DNA of 64,000 nt from NCBI GenBank assembly GCA_963825595.1, contig CAWGUE010000006.1, positions 43,798-107,797 of the forward strand, read 5' to 3'. The stretch is from JARFQH01 sp963825595. Its GTDB lineage: Bacteria; Desulfobacterota; Desulfobacteria; Desulfobacterales; SG8-13. Made by a program: the position numbers and the translations under genes. The notes below the pieces were generated by a model, which was given only the letters and a program-made list of their open reading frames with translations, was not told where the DNA came from and searched no databases. This document shows positions 35,464 through 44,066 of the stretch, one piece after another (position 1 is the stretch's first letter; every line of letters begins with the position of its first letter).

Positions 35464-35729
35464 GTCAATGTTTCTGCATGGAGCGCCGTTGGCGTGTGGT
35501 AAAATTAGATCTAAACAAGCCATTGCGCAATCTGGAAACTCGCCCAAGCGACCGTCGAGCAAAGAAAGATGCCCGCAATTTTTCGTTTAATTTAAATTCA
35601 GTCTTATATTGCGAATGAACGCGTCCGCCGTCAATGTGCCGGCCGGAATTTACCGTCTTGTGAAATGCGACCGAATATGGTTTTAAGAACTGGTGGTAAC
35701 TTGCCAAACATTGAAGCACGGAGGTGATT

Positions 35730-36776
35730 ATGACGGACAAAAAAATGAAAATCATGACGGAAAGACCACTCAATGCCGAAACACCGGTTGACGGTCTTCG
35801 GACCTGGACGACCGACAACACGGTCTTTTTCAAACGGAACCAAGGGCAGTTCGCGGACAGCCCGGTGGCGCTGCCAGAATGGACGCTGTCCATCGATGGA
35901 TTGGTGCAGGATGAACTGACATTGTCCTTTGCGGATATCCGCCGCCTCCCGAAGGTCGTTGTGGCCGATACCCTGGAGTGCTCCGGTAACGGCCGGTCCC
36001 TGCTCAAGGACAAAGCCTCTGGCAATCCCTGGACGATCGGAGGGGTGGGCAACGCCATTTGGGGCGGCATTTGGCTCAAAGAGTTGCTTGCAAAGGCCGG
36101 GCCCAAAGATAACGCCAAGCACGTCAGCTTCGAAGGATTCGATCAGCCTCTGGGATCCGCCGGAATCAAGTTTATCCGCAGCATCCCGCTCGAAAAAGCC
36201 ATTGAATCGACCCTCCTGGCCTATGAAATGAATGGAGAACCCTTGCCCCTTGAGCACGGCTACCCACTCAGGGCGCTGGCCCTGGGATGGACCGGTGCCA
36301 ATTGCGTCAAGTGGCTCAAGAGAATCACGGTTCTGGAAAGCCCCCACGAAGGGTTTTTCATGGACAAAGTCTATCGTGTTTTTCAGAAGGGCGAAGACCC
36401 CAAAAGCGGGGCAGTGGTCAGAGGCATCGGCCTCAAGTCGATCATCGTTGAACCGGCGAAAGACGAAACGCTTCCCATGGGCATCATCCCCATTCGGGGT
36501 TCAGCTTACGCTGGTGAAGCGGGAATCAAGCAGGTCGAGGTCTCGATCGATGACGGTTCAACCTGGCATAAGGCCCGGCTCATTGGCCCCAACGAAGACT
36601 ATGCGTGGCGGCACTGGGAGTATCTGTGGGATGTTCGCCTACCAGGTGACTACACGATAATGGCCCGTGCGACGGATACAAACGGGCAGCGGCAACCCGA
36701 GACGGCCCGGTGGAATGTCCTCGGCTATAGTAACAATGGCATCCGCGAGCACGCGATCGACGTCAATATATCGTAA
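35730..36776 (+). CDS. Sulfite-oxidase-family molybdopterin enzyme
   Basis: 348-residue protein with the Mo-binding domain (residues about 45-230; the molybdenum ligand Cys is in VADTLECSGNGRSLL) and the C-terminal Mo-co dimerisation domain (VEVSIDDGSTWHKARL ... ARATDTNGQRQPETARWN). No Sec or Tat signal is visible, so it is probably cytoplasmic, unlike SorA or SoxC. It likely oxidises sulfite or reduces another small oxyanion or sulfoxide. Start ATG 35730 has GGAGG upstream. It precedes the hemerythrin-encapsulin pair by 135 bases. Confidence 0.87.
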   Translation: MTDKKMKIMTERPLNAETPVDGLRTWTTDNTVFFKRNQGQFADSPVALPEWTLSIDGLVQDELTLSFADIRRLPKVVVADTLECSGNGRSLLKDKASGNPWTIGGVGNAIWGGIWLKELLAKAGPKDNAKHVSFEGFDQPLGSAGIKFIRSIPLEKAIESTLLAYEMNGEPLPLEHGYPLRALALGWTGANCVKWLKRITVLESPHEGFFMDKVYRVFQKGEDPKSGAVVRGIGLKSIIVEPAKDETLPMGIIPIRGSAYAGEAGIKQVEVSIDDGSTWHKARLIGPNEDYAWRHWEYLWDVRLPGDYTIMARATDTNGQRQPETARWNVLGYSNNGIREHAIDVNIS

Positions 36777-36819
36777 GTTTAATAGCCTGATCGTGACCGA
36801 CACGAGAACGGCACTGATC

Positions 36820-36850
36820 TTGACATGAGCGGGTGCTGCACTTCGATTAT
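36820..36850 (+). promoter_or_regulatory. Candidate promoter of the hemerythrin-encapsulin genes
   Basis: TTGACA (36820-36825) is followed after 19 bases by GATTAT (36845-36850), about 60 bases before the hemerythrin start. The spacing is long, so confidence is low. Confidence 0.3.
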
Positions 36851-36911
36851 GAGAATCGGCGTAAACCACTGAAAGCGTCACGAACTGACATCGTAAAACA
36901 AGGGAGGGATC

Positions 36912-37424
36912 ATGGATATTATTGCGGCCCTGGTCGACCATCACGGAATACTCAGGCAACTCTATCAGAAATCAGAGAACGATCCGGCTGTTTTCGAAGA
37001 ATTCACACGTCATCTGGTTATACACCATACAATGGAGGAAAAGTATTTCTACGATCTGCTGGAACAGGCAGCCACGCAACGGCACGACGCACTTGAAGCC
37101 GTCAACGAGCACCACATTATCGAGCTGATCATCAAGGACGCCGAAGGATTTCCGGCTGACCACGAAAACTTTCCGATCAAGATCGAAGGCCTCGGGGAGT
37201 ACACCACCCATCACCTGGATGAAGAAGAAGCTCAAATATTTCCGGCCGCCCGAGAGGTTTTTTCGGCTGAAGATCTTAACATTCTCGGCAAACTCTTCCT
37301 GGAAGCCAAGGAAAAACTTCTGGGCATCGTGCTGCCGGAATTGCCCGGCGGCATTGGGGCTTCGGGAAGTAAGGCCGGCAGCTCCGCGGCTTTCGGTCTG
37401 GGGATTGGCAGTCTCAAAAAATAG
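36912..37424 (+). CDS. Hemerythrin-domain cargo protein with encapsulin-loading peptide
   Basis: 170-residue protein. Residues 1-~115 form a four-helix hemerythrin HHE domain with the di-iron ligands in VDHHGIL (His10/11), HLVIHHTMEEKYF (His38/39, Glu42/43), NEHHIIEL (His67/68) and HHLDEEEAQIFP (His100/101, Glu105/106). A helical link leads to a flexible Gly/Ser-rich tail ending AFGLGIGSLKK. LGIGSLK matches the encapsulin cargo-loading peptide, so the protein should be packed inside the shell encoded just downstream. Di-iron hemerythrins bind O2 or NO or handle peroxide or iron. Start has AGGGAGG upstream. Confidence 0.92.
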   Translation: MDIIAALVDHHGILRQLYQKSENDPAVFEEFTRHLVIHHTMEEKYFYDLLEQAATQRHDALEAVNEHHIIELIIKDAEGFPADHENFPIKIEGLGEYTTHHLDEEEAQIFPAAREVFSAEDLNILGKLFLEAKEKLLGIVLPELPGGIGASGSKAGSSAAFGLGIGSLKK

Positions 37425-37479
37425 GCTTATCTTTGGATGTCTCAAATCCGCAACGAAAGAAAAAGAAAGAGGTGACGCT

Positions 37480-38295
37480 ATGGATTTTTTGAAAAGAGAG
37501 TTAGCGCCGGTGCCCGCTGAGGCATGGATTGAAATCGATGCCCAAGCGGCCCGCAGCCTGAAGGCCCTGCTTTCGGCCCGTAAAGTAGTCGATTTGACCG
37601 GGCCTATGGGAACCAATTTCCCCGGCGTACCGGAGGGGCGACTGGAATACCCCGCAAAACAACCGAAAAATGGTCCGGCATACGGCATCCACAAAGTCCA
37701 TCACCTGGTGGAAACACGTATTCCTTTCGAGCTGGACATCGCTGAAATGGATAATGTCGTCCGAGGCGCCAAGGACGTCGATCTGTCCAACCTGGAAGCG
37801 GCAGCCAAGAATATTGCTCTCTTTGAGGAAAAGGTCGTTTACCATGGGTTGCCTGAAGCCAACATTAGAGGCCTGAAAATGTGCACCGGTACTGAATGCC
37901 TGACCATCGGCGCCAAACCCGAGCAATTGCTGGAAGGTGTCGCGGAAGGCATAACCGCTTTTACAGAACGCTCGGTCGAAGGCCCGTACGCGTTCGTCGT
38001 AGGGCCCAAGTTGTGGAGCCGGATGTCTTCGCATTTCCAGGGCTATCCGGTCAAGATGCAGGCGGAGAGCATTCTGGGCGGACCGGTGGTCCTCAGCCCT
38101 TACCTCTCTGACAAATACGAGGATGAGGCGTACCTGGTTTCCACACGCGGTGGGGATTTGGAGTTGATCCTGGGACAGGATTTGGCTATTGGATATGAAA
38201 GCCACACCCCGGATAAGGTTAAACTCTATTTTACCGAATCCTTTACTTTTCGAATTCTCGAACCGGCAGCAGTCATTCATTACAGCGCCGGTTAA
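37480..38295 (+). CDS. Encapsulin shell protein (family 1)
   Basis: 271-residue HK97-fold nanocompartment protein. The N-terminus MDFLKRELAPVPAEAWIEID and LSARKVVDLTGPMG are typical of linocin M18/encapsulin shells, as are FTERSVEGPYAFVVGPKLW in the P-domain region and the C-terminus YFTESFTFRILEPAAVIHY. The hemerythrin cargo gene ends 55 bases upstream and very likely shares its transcript. The ATG at 37480 has GAGGTG upstream; longer frames overlap the cargo gene and are not family-like. Confidence 0.95.
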   Translation: MDFLKRELAPVPAEAWIEIDAQAARSLKALLSARKVVDLTGPMGTNFPGVPEGRLEYPAKQPKNGPAYGIHKVHHLVETRIPFELDIAEMDNVVRGAKDVDLSNLEAAAKNIALFEEKVVYHGLPEANIRGLKMCTGTECLTIGAKPEQLLEGVAEGITAFTERSVEGPYAFVVGPKLWSRMSSHFQGYPVKMQAESILGGPVVLSPYLSDKYEDEAYLVSTRGGDLELILGQDLAIGYESHTPDKVKLYFTESFTFRILEPAAVIHYSAG

Positions 38296-38343
38296 TTTTC
38301 CCGATCACCTCCAGGTGAACGCACCACCGGCGTATCAGTTCAG

Positions 38344-38379
38344 GCGCTGGCTCTATATCGCCTTGGATCGAGCCAGCGC
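38344..38379 (+). terminator. 10-bp perfect hairpin after the encapsulin gene
   Basis: GCGCTGGCTC and GAGCCAGCGC pair around 16 bases, 49 bases after the stop. It is followed by A/C residues rather than T, so it is a weak terminator candidate or 3'-end stabiliser. Confidence 0.5.
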
Positions 38380-38583
38380 ACCCCCCATCGAATCCTTGTC
38401 TTTTACATCGGGAGCCGAAACAGAGGTTCATCCAACCAAACTGATACGTCAAAGGTTCCCCCCTGTGGGTCGGCACCTGGCGACCCGGGTTATGCAAAGG
38501 TTTACGGTAGACAAACGACAGCTTGCCCGACGTCTTAAATTACTGAAACATCCGGGTTAAATGCCCGTCCTGTGGAGGATTAT

Positions 38584-39300
38584 ATGACCGTAACGAAAAA
38601 TTTTGTCGTTGTGGGTGGTAGCTCGGGAATCGGCTTCGAGCTCACCCGCAGGCTGGTCGCTGATGGCCACCAAGTGACCGTTTTGTCGCGCGCTCCTGGG
38701 CATTTGACCGAACTGGCCGGAGTCCGTCACGTCCCCATCGATGTCACCAAGGACGATTTCCCATCCGAAGCGCTGCCCGATCAGCTCAATGGATTGGCGT
38801 ATTGCCCCGGAAGCATCCGACTGCGGCCTTTCGCGCGATTGACGGTCGATGATTTTCTGGAAGATTACCGCATCAACCTTTTGGGAGCGGTGACGGCGAT
38901 CAAAGGCTGTTTAAGCTTGCTGAAAAAGGCCGAACAGTCGGCGGCGATCGTATTGTTCAGCACCGTGGCCGTTAGGACCGGCATGCCGTTTCATGCGTCG
39001 ATAGCGAGTGCTAAGGGGGCGGTGGAAGGGTTGACACGCTCACTGGCCGCGGAACTGGCGCCGCGAATTCGTGTCAATGCGGTGGCGCCTTCGTTGACCG
39101 ACACGCCGCTTGCCAAAGTTTTGCTGGCTGACGACGCCAAGCGGACCGCAGCGGCCGACCGCCATCCCCTCAAGCGGACCGGCACGGCCCGCGAACTCGC
39201 CGGCATCGCTCACTTTTTGCTGAGTGATTCGGGATCCTGGATGACCGGCCAGATTATCTCCGTTGACGGCGGCATGGGCGCTGTGCGTACGTTTAAATAG
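38584..39300 (+). CDS. Short-chain dehydrogenase/reductase with altered active site
   Basis: 238-residue Rossmann protein with a VGGSSGIGFEL cofactor loop, conserved Ser in VLFSTVAV, and the C-terminal ISVDGGMGAV typical of classical SDRs. The catalytic YxxxK motif reads IASAK (SIASAKGAVEGL), so the Tyr is Ile. The enzyme may be inactive as a classical oxidoreductase, or use another residue. Start ATG 38584 has GGAGGA five bases upstream. It follows the encapsulin by 288 bases. Confidence 0.85.
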   Translation: MTVTKNFVVVGGSSGIGFELTRRLVADGHQVTVLSRAPGHLTELAGVRHVPIDVTKDDFPSEALPDQLNGLAYCPGSIRLRPFARLTVDDFLEDYRINLLGAVTAIKGCLSLLKKAEQSAAIVLFSTVAVRTGMPFHASIASAKGAVEGLTRSLAAELAPRIRVNAVAPSLTDTPLAKVLLADDAKRTAAADRHPLKRTGTARELAGIAHFLLSDSGSWMTGQIISVDGGMGAVRTFK

Positions 39301-39336
39301 TGCCTCGCCATCCTAAGAACGGTTGGAGGCACTTTT
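39299..39336 (+). terminator. Intrinsic terminator between the SDR and FAD-oxidase genes
   Basis: AGTGCCTC and GAGGCACT pair around 19 bases and are followed by TTT. It begins at the SDR stop codon. Confidence 0.75.
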
Positions 39337-39417
39337 CGCCAATTTTATCGAGTGGCTGCGGGCGGCGCTTTTAATTCCCGCCTGAGCACGATTCAAAGCC
39401 CCCGACGAAAGAAAACG

Positions 39418-40674
39418 TCAGCATTTGAGGTCCTCAAGAACGGTTTCGGCCGAGCGGCGTCCCGAAAGCATCGCCCACTGGATGCCGGGCAGACTGTCGT
39501 ATTCACCGCAAACGTAAACGCCGGGTTTAACTACCGGTTGAGGCACGTTCGGGTCTCTTGTCGGTGGCAGCTGGCTCGGTAGCGCATGTCGTATGCGGTA
39601 GGTTTTCAAATGTTGCCAATGCCGGACCATCGGTCCGAACCATTCGGACAACTGGGCACGAACCGGTCGTTCTAAACCGGCAGCGTCACCGGGCGGCAGC
39701 CCCAATACCACAACGGAGACAAGGTGCCTCTTCTCCGGTGCGTAAGCAGGTGAGACCATACTGGGAAAAGCAACATTATTAATCGGTCCTTTTCCGTCGC
39801 CGTTGATCACGAGGAAAGGATCCTTAATGGGCAGCTGCTTGGTGGCAAAGTAAAGACAGGTTTCGCTGACAGAGTGGTTGGAAACGGATCTGCCCAGCAG
39901 ACGTTCAACTTCCGGCCCTTCCGTCGCCAGGACAATCGCTCGTGTACGCCACACGTAACCGTTTTCCAGTACAACCCTTCCATGCTCCACCTGATCTACA
40001 CGCACACCGGTTTGGATTCGTTCCGGCGGTATCGCCCGCGACAATTGCCGGGGAATTTCTTCCATCCCGTTTTCCGGCAAAGCGGCATCACCCGTGGCAA
40101 ACATTCGAAACACATATTGAAACACCCGGCTGGAGGCCCGAATCTGAGGATCCAGACAAACACCGCCAAAAAAAGGAACAAAAAAGGAGCGGATGATCTT
40201 TTCGGAAAAACCGCTGGCCTTTAAAAACGCCATGGCGCTTGATTCGGGCTTCCTAAACAGGCTTTCAGGCGATCCATTGCAGACTTTTCGTGCCAGATGC
40301 AACATCCGCAAGCGATCCGCAATCGTACCGATAGGTGCCGTCAGCGTTTCCCAAAAATATTTGGGGCATCGGCGAGGGTCTGCCAGAGTGTAAAATCGAT
40401 TGGCGCGATGAACGACGACACCAGGGGGGAAAGGTTTCAGCAGTAAAGGATATTTATTCAGGATCTGGCGGGCGATCGGGTAGGCTGTCTGCAAGACCTG
40501 AAAACCGCGATCGAGCAAAAAGCCATCGAGGCGGTCCGTCTTCACCCGTCCACCAACGCGCTCCGACGCCTCGAGGATAAGAAAGTTCGCGCCGTTATTC
40601 TGCAGGTGACGTGCGCAACTCAAACCCGCCAGACCGCCTCCGACGATAATAACGTCTACTATGTCTGTATGCAT
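39418..40674 (-). CDS. FAD-dependent amine-oxidase-like flavoprotein
   Basis: 418-residue NAD(P)/FAD oxidoreductase related to protoporphyrinogen oxidase and phytoene desaturase. The FAD site starts VIIVGGGLAGLSCARHL with LILEASERVGGRVKTD; the C-terminus has GVYVCGEYDSLPGIQWAMLSG. A substrate role in lipid, carotenoid or amine oxidation is open; the neighbouring lipid and photolyase genes favour a lipid-type substrate, which is inference. No signal peptide. It converges on the SDR gene. Confidence 0.85.
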   Translation of the reverse strand: MHTDIVDVIIVGGGLAGLSCARHLQNNGANFLILEASERVGGRVKTDRLDGFLLDRGFQVLQTAYPIARQILNKYPLLLKPFPPGVVVHRANRFYTLADPRRCPKYFWETLTAPIGTIADRLRMLHLARKVCNGSPESLFRKPESSAMAFLKASGFSEKIIRSFFVPFFGGVCLDPQIRASSRVFQYVFRMFATGDAALPENGMEEIPRQLSRAIPPERIQTGVRVDQVEHGRVVLENGYVWRTRAIVLATEGPEVERLLGRSVSNHSVSETCLYFATKQLPIKDPFLVINGDGKGPINNVAFPSMVSPAYAPEKRHLVSVVVLGLPPGDAAGLERPVRAQLSEWFGPMVRHWQHLKTYRIRHALPSQLPPTRDPNVPQPVVKPGVYVCGEYDSLPGIQWAMLSGRRSAETVLEDLKC

Positions 40675-40766
40675 GAATGATTATGACGGCCGTTCATGTA
40701 GTGTTTCGAAGTCCATTGAAAGTGGTGTGGGTAACCAGATGAAGGCCATTCAGTCTTATTCCCGAA

Positions 40767-40991
40767 TTATGTTTTTTTGGTCCGTAGGCCGTCCATGATG
40801 AGTTGGCAGGTCTTGCTTTCAGGCGCTGCAATCATTCCAATCCCGAGAACCAGGAGGGGTATTGCGAAGATAAAACCCACCACCGGAAGCACGACAAGGC
40901 CCACTGTCAACAGCAGCAATGATACAACGATAATAACGATGCCCACGGTCTTGCTTGAAAAGCGTTCATTATCACAATCCGTTTTATTCAT
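40767..40991 (-). CDS. Small two-helix membrane protein
   Basis: 74 residues. A short polar N-terminus (MNKTDCDNERFSSK) is followed by two hydrophobic segments (VGIVIIVVSLLLLTVGLVVL and VGFIFAIPLLVLGIGMIAA) and a polar tail with one Cys. No family recognised. AGGAAATT lies before the start. Confidence 0.65.
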   Translation of the reverse strand: MNKTDCDNERFSSKTVGIVIIVVSLLLLTVGLVVLPVVGFIFAIPLLVLGIGMIAAPESKTCQLIMDGLRTKKT

Positions 40992-41120
40992 AATTTCCTC
41001 TCTTTCGGTCTAATGGGTTTGTTCGACCATCTCACTTTGCCGGTTTATTTAACAAAATGAAGTGTTTGTAATTGATTATGCCCTTCTTTTAATGCCCCTC
41101 ATGCAATCACTGCCGATTGT

Positions 41121-41531
41121 CTATCGGTTTCGCAAGATTTCGATGATCGAAAGATAAACATGCGCAAGATCCTCACAAGGGGGAAACCCGTCTTTCTTTT
41201 GCCAACCTCTTGCAAGATCGTCATCGGCGATGCCTAAACGTTGGCACAACAACCGGGCTTGGTGCCAGGTCGGCAGCCACACCAGCTTTTCGGAGATGGC
41301 TGCCACATTGCCCAACAGGCCGATAAAGCGGGGTAGGCTCAAAATAAAATAGATTCGGCCTGGAAAGGGGGAGTCGGGCTGAATGTGCTCATCCGGGTCC
41401 CAGACAAAACACCCTACGTGTGGTTTCCACACCAAACCGAGTTCTTTGATCTGCTGCGCCAAACGGCAGATACGCTCGTTAAATGGCATCGGTGGCAGAT
41501 CCGACTCGGAATCAAAGTGCTGCGGCTTCAT
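41121..41531 (-). CDS. Conserved-looking hypothetical protein (136 aa)
   Basis: Not recognised. Soluble, with the segments KELGLVWKPHVGCFVWDPDEHI, FPGRIYFILSLPRFIGLLG (read in parts) and LVWLPTWHQARLLCQRLGI. It starts six bases after the stop of the upstream 342-residue unknown gene on the same strand, so the two probably form a functional pair. Confidence 0.65.
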   Translation of the reverse strand: MKPQHFDSESDLPPMPFNERICRLAQQIKELGLVWKPHVGCFVWDPDEHIQPDSPFPGRIYFILSLPRFIGLLGNVAAISEKLVWLPTWHQARLLCQRLGIADDDLARGWQKKDGFPPCEDLAHVYLSIIEILRNR

Positions 41532-41536
41532 GGATG

Positions 41537-42565
41537 TTAATTCTCCTCACTATTGACATATGACGGCGTCCACCTCAAAAGTTTCTGCCCGGAGCGCGGA
41601 CGGGATTCCATTACGAATTCGCCGACAACACGACGTGCATCGAGCGTTTTGGCGCCGCGAATCCGCGCAAACAACCGACGGCAATCATCCGCCGAGAGGC
41701 CGCGTGTGACTTTGATACAGAGCAACTCATCCTGAAGATGCGGGTAGGGCATCACATCGGCACGTAATTCTTCTTTGAAAATTATTTTCGAGTATATCAA
41801 CGCTCTGGCGGCAAGGCGAGATTCCTGGTCTGACTTGGTCATCTCAGGATGAAATATGTAAAGCAGCGTCAATTGATCCCCGGGTCCGTAAAGGTGCCCT
41901 TTCTGCCCCAATTTTTTCAGGATATCATCGGCCAGGAAGACAGGCTGCACCGGCGTTGGCTGAGATGATTGTCGCTGGAGGAGACGCGTCAATGGATAGT
42001 GCATCACACCGGCCTCGATAAACGATGACGTAAAGTTTTCAAGCTCAGAGGACAATGCCTGGGACCTCAATGCGTCCCGCAATCGAAATCGTGCTGCGTC
42101 GGTTCGCGCAAAACGTTTCACGGCATCGACGGTCGCTTCAAATGATCCGTCCGCGGCGGTCTGATAGTAAGCGAGCAGCGCACCGGTCGCGTTTCTTTCG
42201 GCAAGATAGACCGGATACATCAAGTTATTTTTTTCGATATCGTCGGGTCTGAAACCGTCGGCGAAAAATTCGTGCAAGCCCAGCAGGCTCTCCAAATACG
42301 GTTCCACTTGAAAAATTTTCTTACCTTTGGATTGAAATTCGCGCAGGGCCGTATTCATCATCCTTGCAAACTGAGGATATTCTGTATCTGTCGTCATCAC
42401 GTAATCGTCCACAGTCATGTGACCCGCCAGCATTCGGCCGAATTCGATCGTTGGCGGCTCTTCCAGAAACAGCGCTTCGTGAGTCTGCATGCATTCGGAA
42501 ATTAGAGGGACCATTTCCGGCCTGTGCAGCGAAAACCCTATGGTGACGGTCGGTACGATTTTCAT
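41537..42565 (-). CDS. Uncharacterised protein (342 aa)
   Basis: Soluble protein of unknown family. It opens KIVPTVTIGFSLHRPEMVPL, then HEALFLEEPPTIEFGRMLAG. The conserved-looking HRPE and LEEPP segments faintly recall metal-dependent TraB/ChaN-like hydrolases, but this is only an impression. The ATG at 42565 is preferred since upstream residues in the frame (to 42637) look unrelated; GGAG is very close to the start. Coupled with the 136-residue gene downstream. Confidence 0.6.
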   Translation of the reverse strand: MKIVPTVTIGFSLHRPEMVPLISECMQTHEALFLEEPPTIEFGRMLAGHMTVDDYVMTTDTEYPQFARMMNTALREFQSKGKKIFQVEPYLESLLGLHEFFADGFRPDDIEKNNLMYPVYLAERNATGALLAYYQTAADGSFEATVDAVKRFARTDAARFRLRDALRSQALSSELENFTSSFIEAGVMHYPLTRLLQRQSSQPTPVQPVFLADDILKKLGQKGHLYGPGDQLTLLYIFHPEMTKSDQESRLAARALIYSKIIFKEELRADVMPYPHLQDELLCIKVTRGLSADDCRRLFARIRGAKTLDARRVVGEFVMESRPRSGQKLLRWTPSYVNSEEN

Positions 42566-42738
42566 TCTCCGTTTTTTCAAAAATAAATTCCGAAATACGG
42601 AAGTGCGGCAAAAGTGATTGATGAAAAAACGAGCCAATAACGGAACGTCTTTTTGACAACCTCTATAAACCGTCTCAATAAAGATTCCCGAATCAAACGC
42701 ACCCGTTCGATTCGGGATCTTATGATGGATCTTGAAGA

Positions 42739-42906
42739 TTACAGTTTATCAGAATTGCACAGGTTAGCCGAAGTTACCGCACTGCGACCACAATTTCTGC
42801 AAAAGAATTGCGCCGGCTGGATCAATTTTTTGAACTCTTCTATATGAGAGTAGATGTAGCCTTCTTCCTGCAGCGCGCAAAGGGACTTGTCTTCTGTATC
42901 GCTCAT
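42739..42906 (-). CDS. Small CxxC protein (55 aa)
   Basis: MSDTEDKSLCALQEEGYIYS at the start, then IEEFKKLIQPAQFFCRNCGRSA and ending ANLCNSDKL. The CRNCGR pair with a third Cys in NLC suggests a small zinc- or redox-active knuckle. A good AAGGAGA site lies seven bases before the ATG. Proteins with the same CxxCGR...LC pattern occur widely in Desulfobacterota as short hypotheticals; function unknown. Confidence 0.75.
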   Translation of the reverse strand: MSDTEDKSLCALQEEGYIYSHIEEFKKLIQPAQFFCRNCGRSAVTSANLCNSDKL

Positions 42907-43086
42907 TGGTCTCTCCTTGTGGTTAAAATTTGATCAATGTCCATCCGACATATCTGCCACCGGCATCTCTTCCCGCATACACTGCCAAGGCTTCGGTAGT
43001 TATAGTGATGTTACCTCTGTTGCTCGTCATCATACAAAAGCAAATTTCCCGTTTTCATCGTCACCGAGTCGTATGCACCAAAGCGT

Positions 43087-43485
43087 TTATTCAGCTTCAA
43101 TCTCTTCTTCATATAGATCGCGTATCTTATTCAGCCGCTTGCGGTTAGTTCCAAAGTCGTAGGATCCCACGCGTGAGGCCGATTTCAACTGGATTGTCTG
43201 CGTATTTTCATCAATTAGAAGCTCGACATCGTCGACAAATTTGAATATTGAAGACATAAATTCCGCATGAATGTAATGCTCATCGGATGTTACAACGTGA
43301 GCGCCTTTCAGAGAATCGAGCACTTTGAGGAGTCTTGCTCGCGCCGCTTTTGCGCTTCCGGAATAATGCAGCGGCGCAACGAAGCGGCTCTTCTCTGAAT
43401 TAACGGATGACACGCAGTTGGGTTTTTGCGGGCAAGGCCTCAATACATGAGCACGTGTGTGTCTTGCTTCGTCTACCTGACCCAT
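43087..43485 (-). CDS. DUF1499 family protein
   Basis: 132 residues. The DUF1499 pattern is present: CPQKPNCVSSV near the N-terminus, then HYIHAEFMSSIFKFVDDVELLID and the C-terminal RVGSYDFGTNRKRLNKIRDLY. No signal peptide is visible. It begins 12 bases after the lipocalin stop on the same strand; AGGG lies eight bases before the ATG. DUF1499 proteins frequently sit beside lipocalin or lipid-stress genes; function unknown. Confidence 0.82.
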   Translation of the reverse strand: MGQVDEARHTRAHVLRPCPQKPNCVSSVNSEKSRFVAPLHYSGSAKAARARLLKVLDSLKGAHVVTSDEHYIHAEFMSSIFKFVDDVELLIDENTQTIQLKSASRVGSYDFGTNRKRLNKIRDLYEEEIEAE

Positions 43486-43497
43486 CGACACTACCCT

Positions 43498-44031
43498 TCA
43501 CCCTTCTGGCAAATTCTGTTCGACCCGTATGAGCTTTTTCGTGTCGATGCCATTTGCAGCCGCTTTTGTGACAAGTTCATTGTAAAGCGCCTCATCTATG
43601 TCCTTGTTTCGGGATAATATCCAGAAATAGGAACGGCTTGGGCCCACAACCATGGCGTAGTTGTAGTTTTGCCGATCCAAGTCGATGATGTGGTATCCAC
43701 CATAAAAGGGCCCGAAAAATGACACTTTGAGGCTGCCGGTATTTTCATTACCGATAGGTCGCGCCACTCCCTGGATGGATTTCCACTCGCCGGTCTTGAC
43801 CTTGTAGCCCCTGTTGACCACCGTGATTTGACCTGAGTCATTGACCGCATACGTTGCGCTGACGTTGCTCAGGTTGCGTTCGAATTTGTGATCAAGGCGT
43901 GCGATCTCGTACCATTTCCCAAGGTAGGATTCGATGTTAAAGCCCTCGATCGGCTTCAGACCTTCCGGAATAGCGGTACAGCTCACCAGAATCGCTATTA
44001 TCACTATAGTCATTCCAACCATTGAACGCAT
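43498..44031 (-). CDS. blc: Lipocalin-family outer-membrane lipoprotein (Blc-like)
   Basis: 177-residue lipoprotein. The signal peptide ends in ILVSC, with Cys18 as the lipidation site. The mature part has the lipocalin start YLGKWYEIARLDHKFERN, then VNRGYKVKTGEWKSIQG, FFGPFYGGYHIIDLD and YFWILSRNKDID. Blc-type lipocalins bind lysophospholipids or fatty acids and are induced by envelope stress. It fits the lipid-modification genes nearby. DUF1499 follows. Confidence 0.92.
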   Translation of the reverse strand: MRSMVGMTIVIIAILVSCTAIPEGLKPIEGFNIESYLGKWYEIARLDHKFERNLSNVSATYAVNDSGQITVVNRGYKVKTGEWKSIQGVARPIGNENTGSLKVSFFGPFYGGYHIIDLDRQNYNYAMVVGPSRSYFWILSRNKDIDEALYNELVTKAAANGIDTKKLIRVEQNLPEG

Positions 44032-44066
44032 CGTCGGGTTACACCCTTTTCAAGAAAACGCATGGA

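Noticed and set aside
35465..36347. Long minus-strand frames across the sulfite-oxidase gene
   Set aside because: Shadows of a gene whose Mo-ligand and dimerisation motifs are clear.
38189..38560. 124-residue open frame overlapping the encapsulin end
   Set aside because: It overlaps the encapsulin coding sequence in another frame, has no ribosome site and no family signal.
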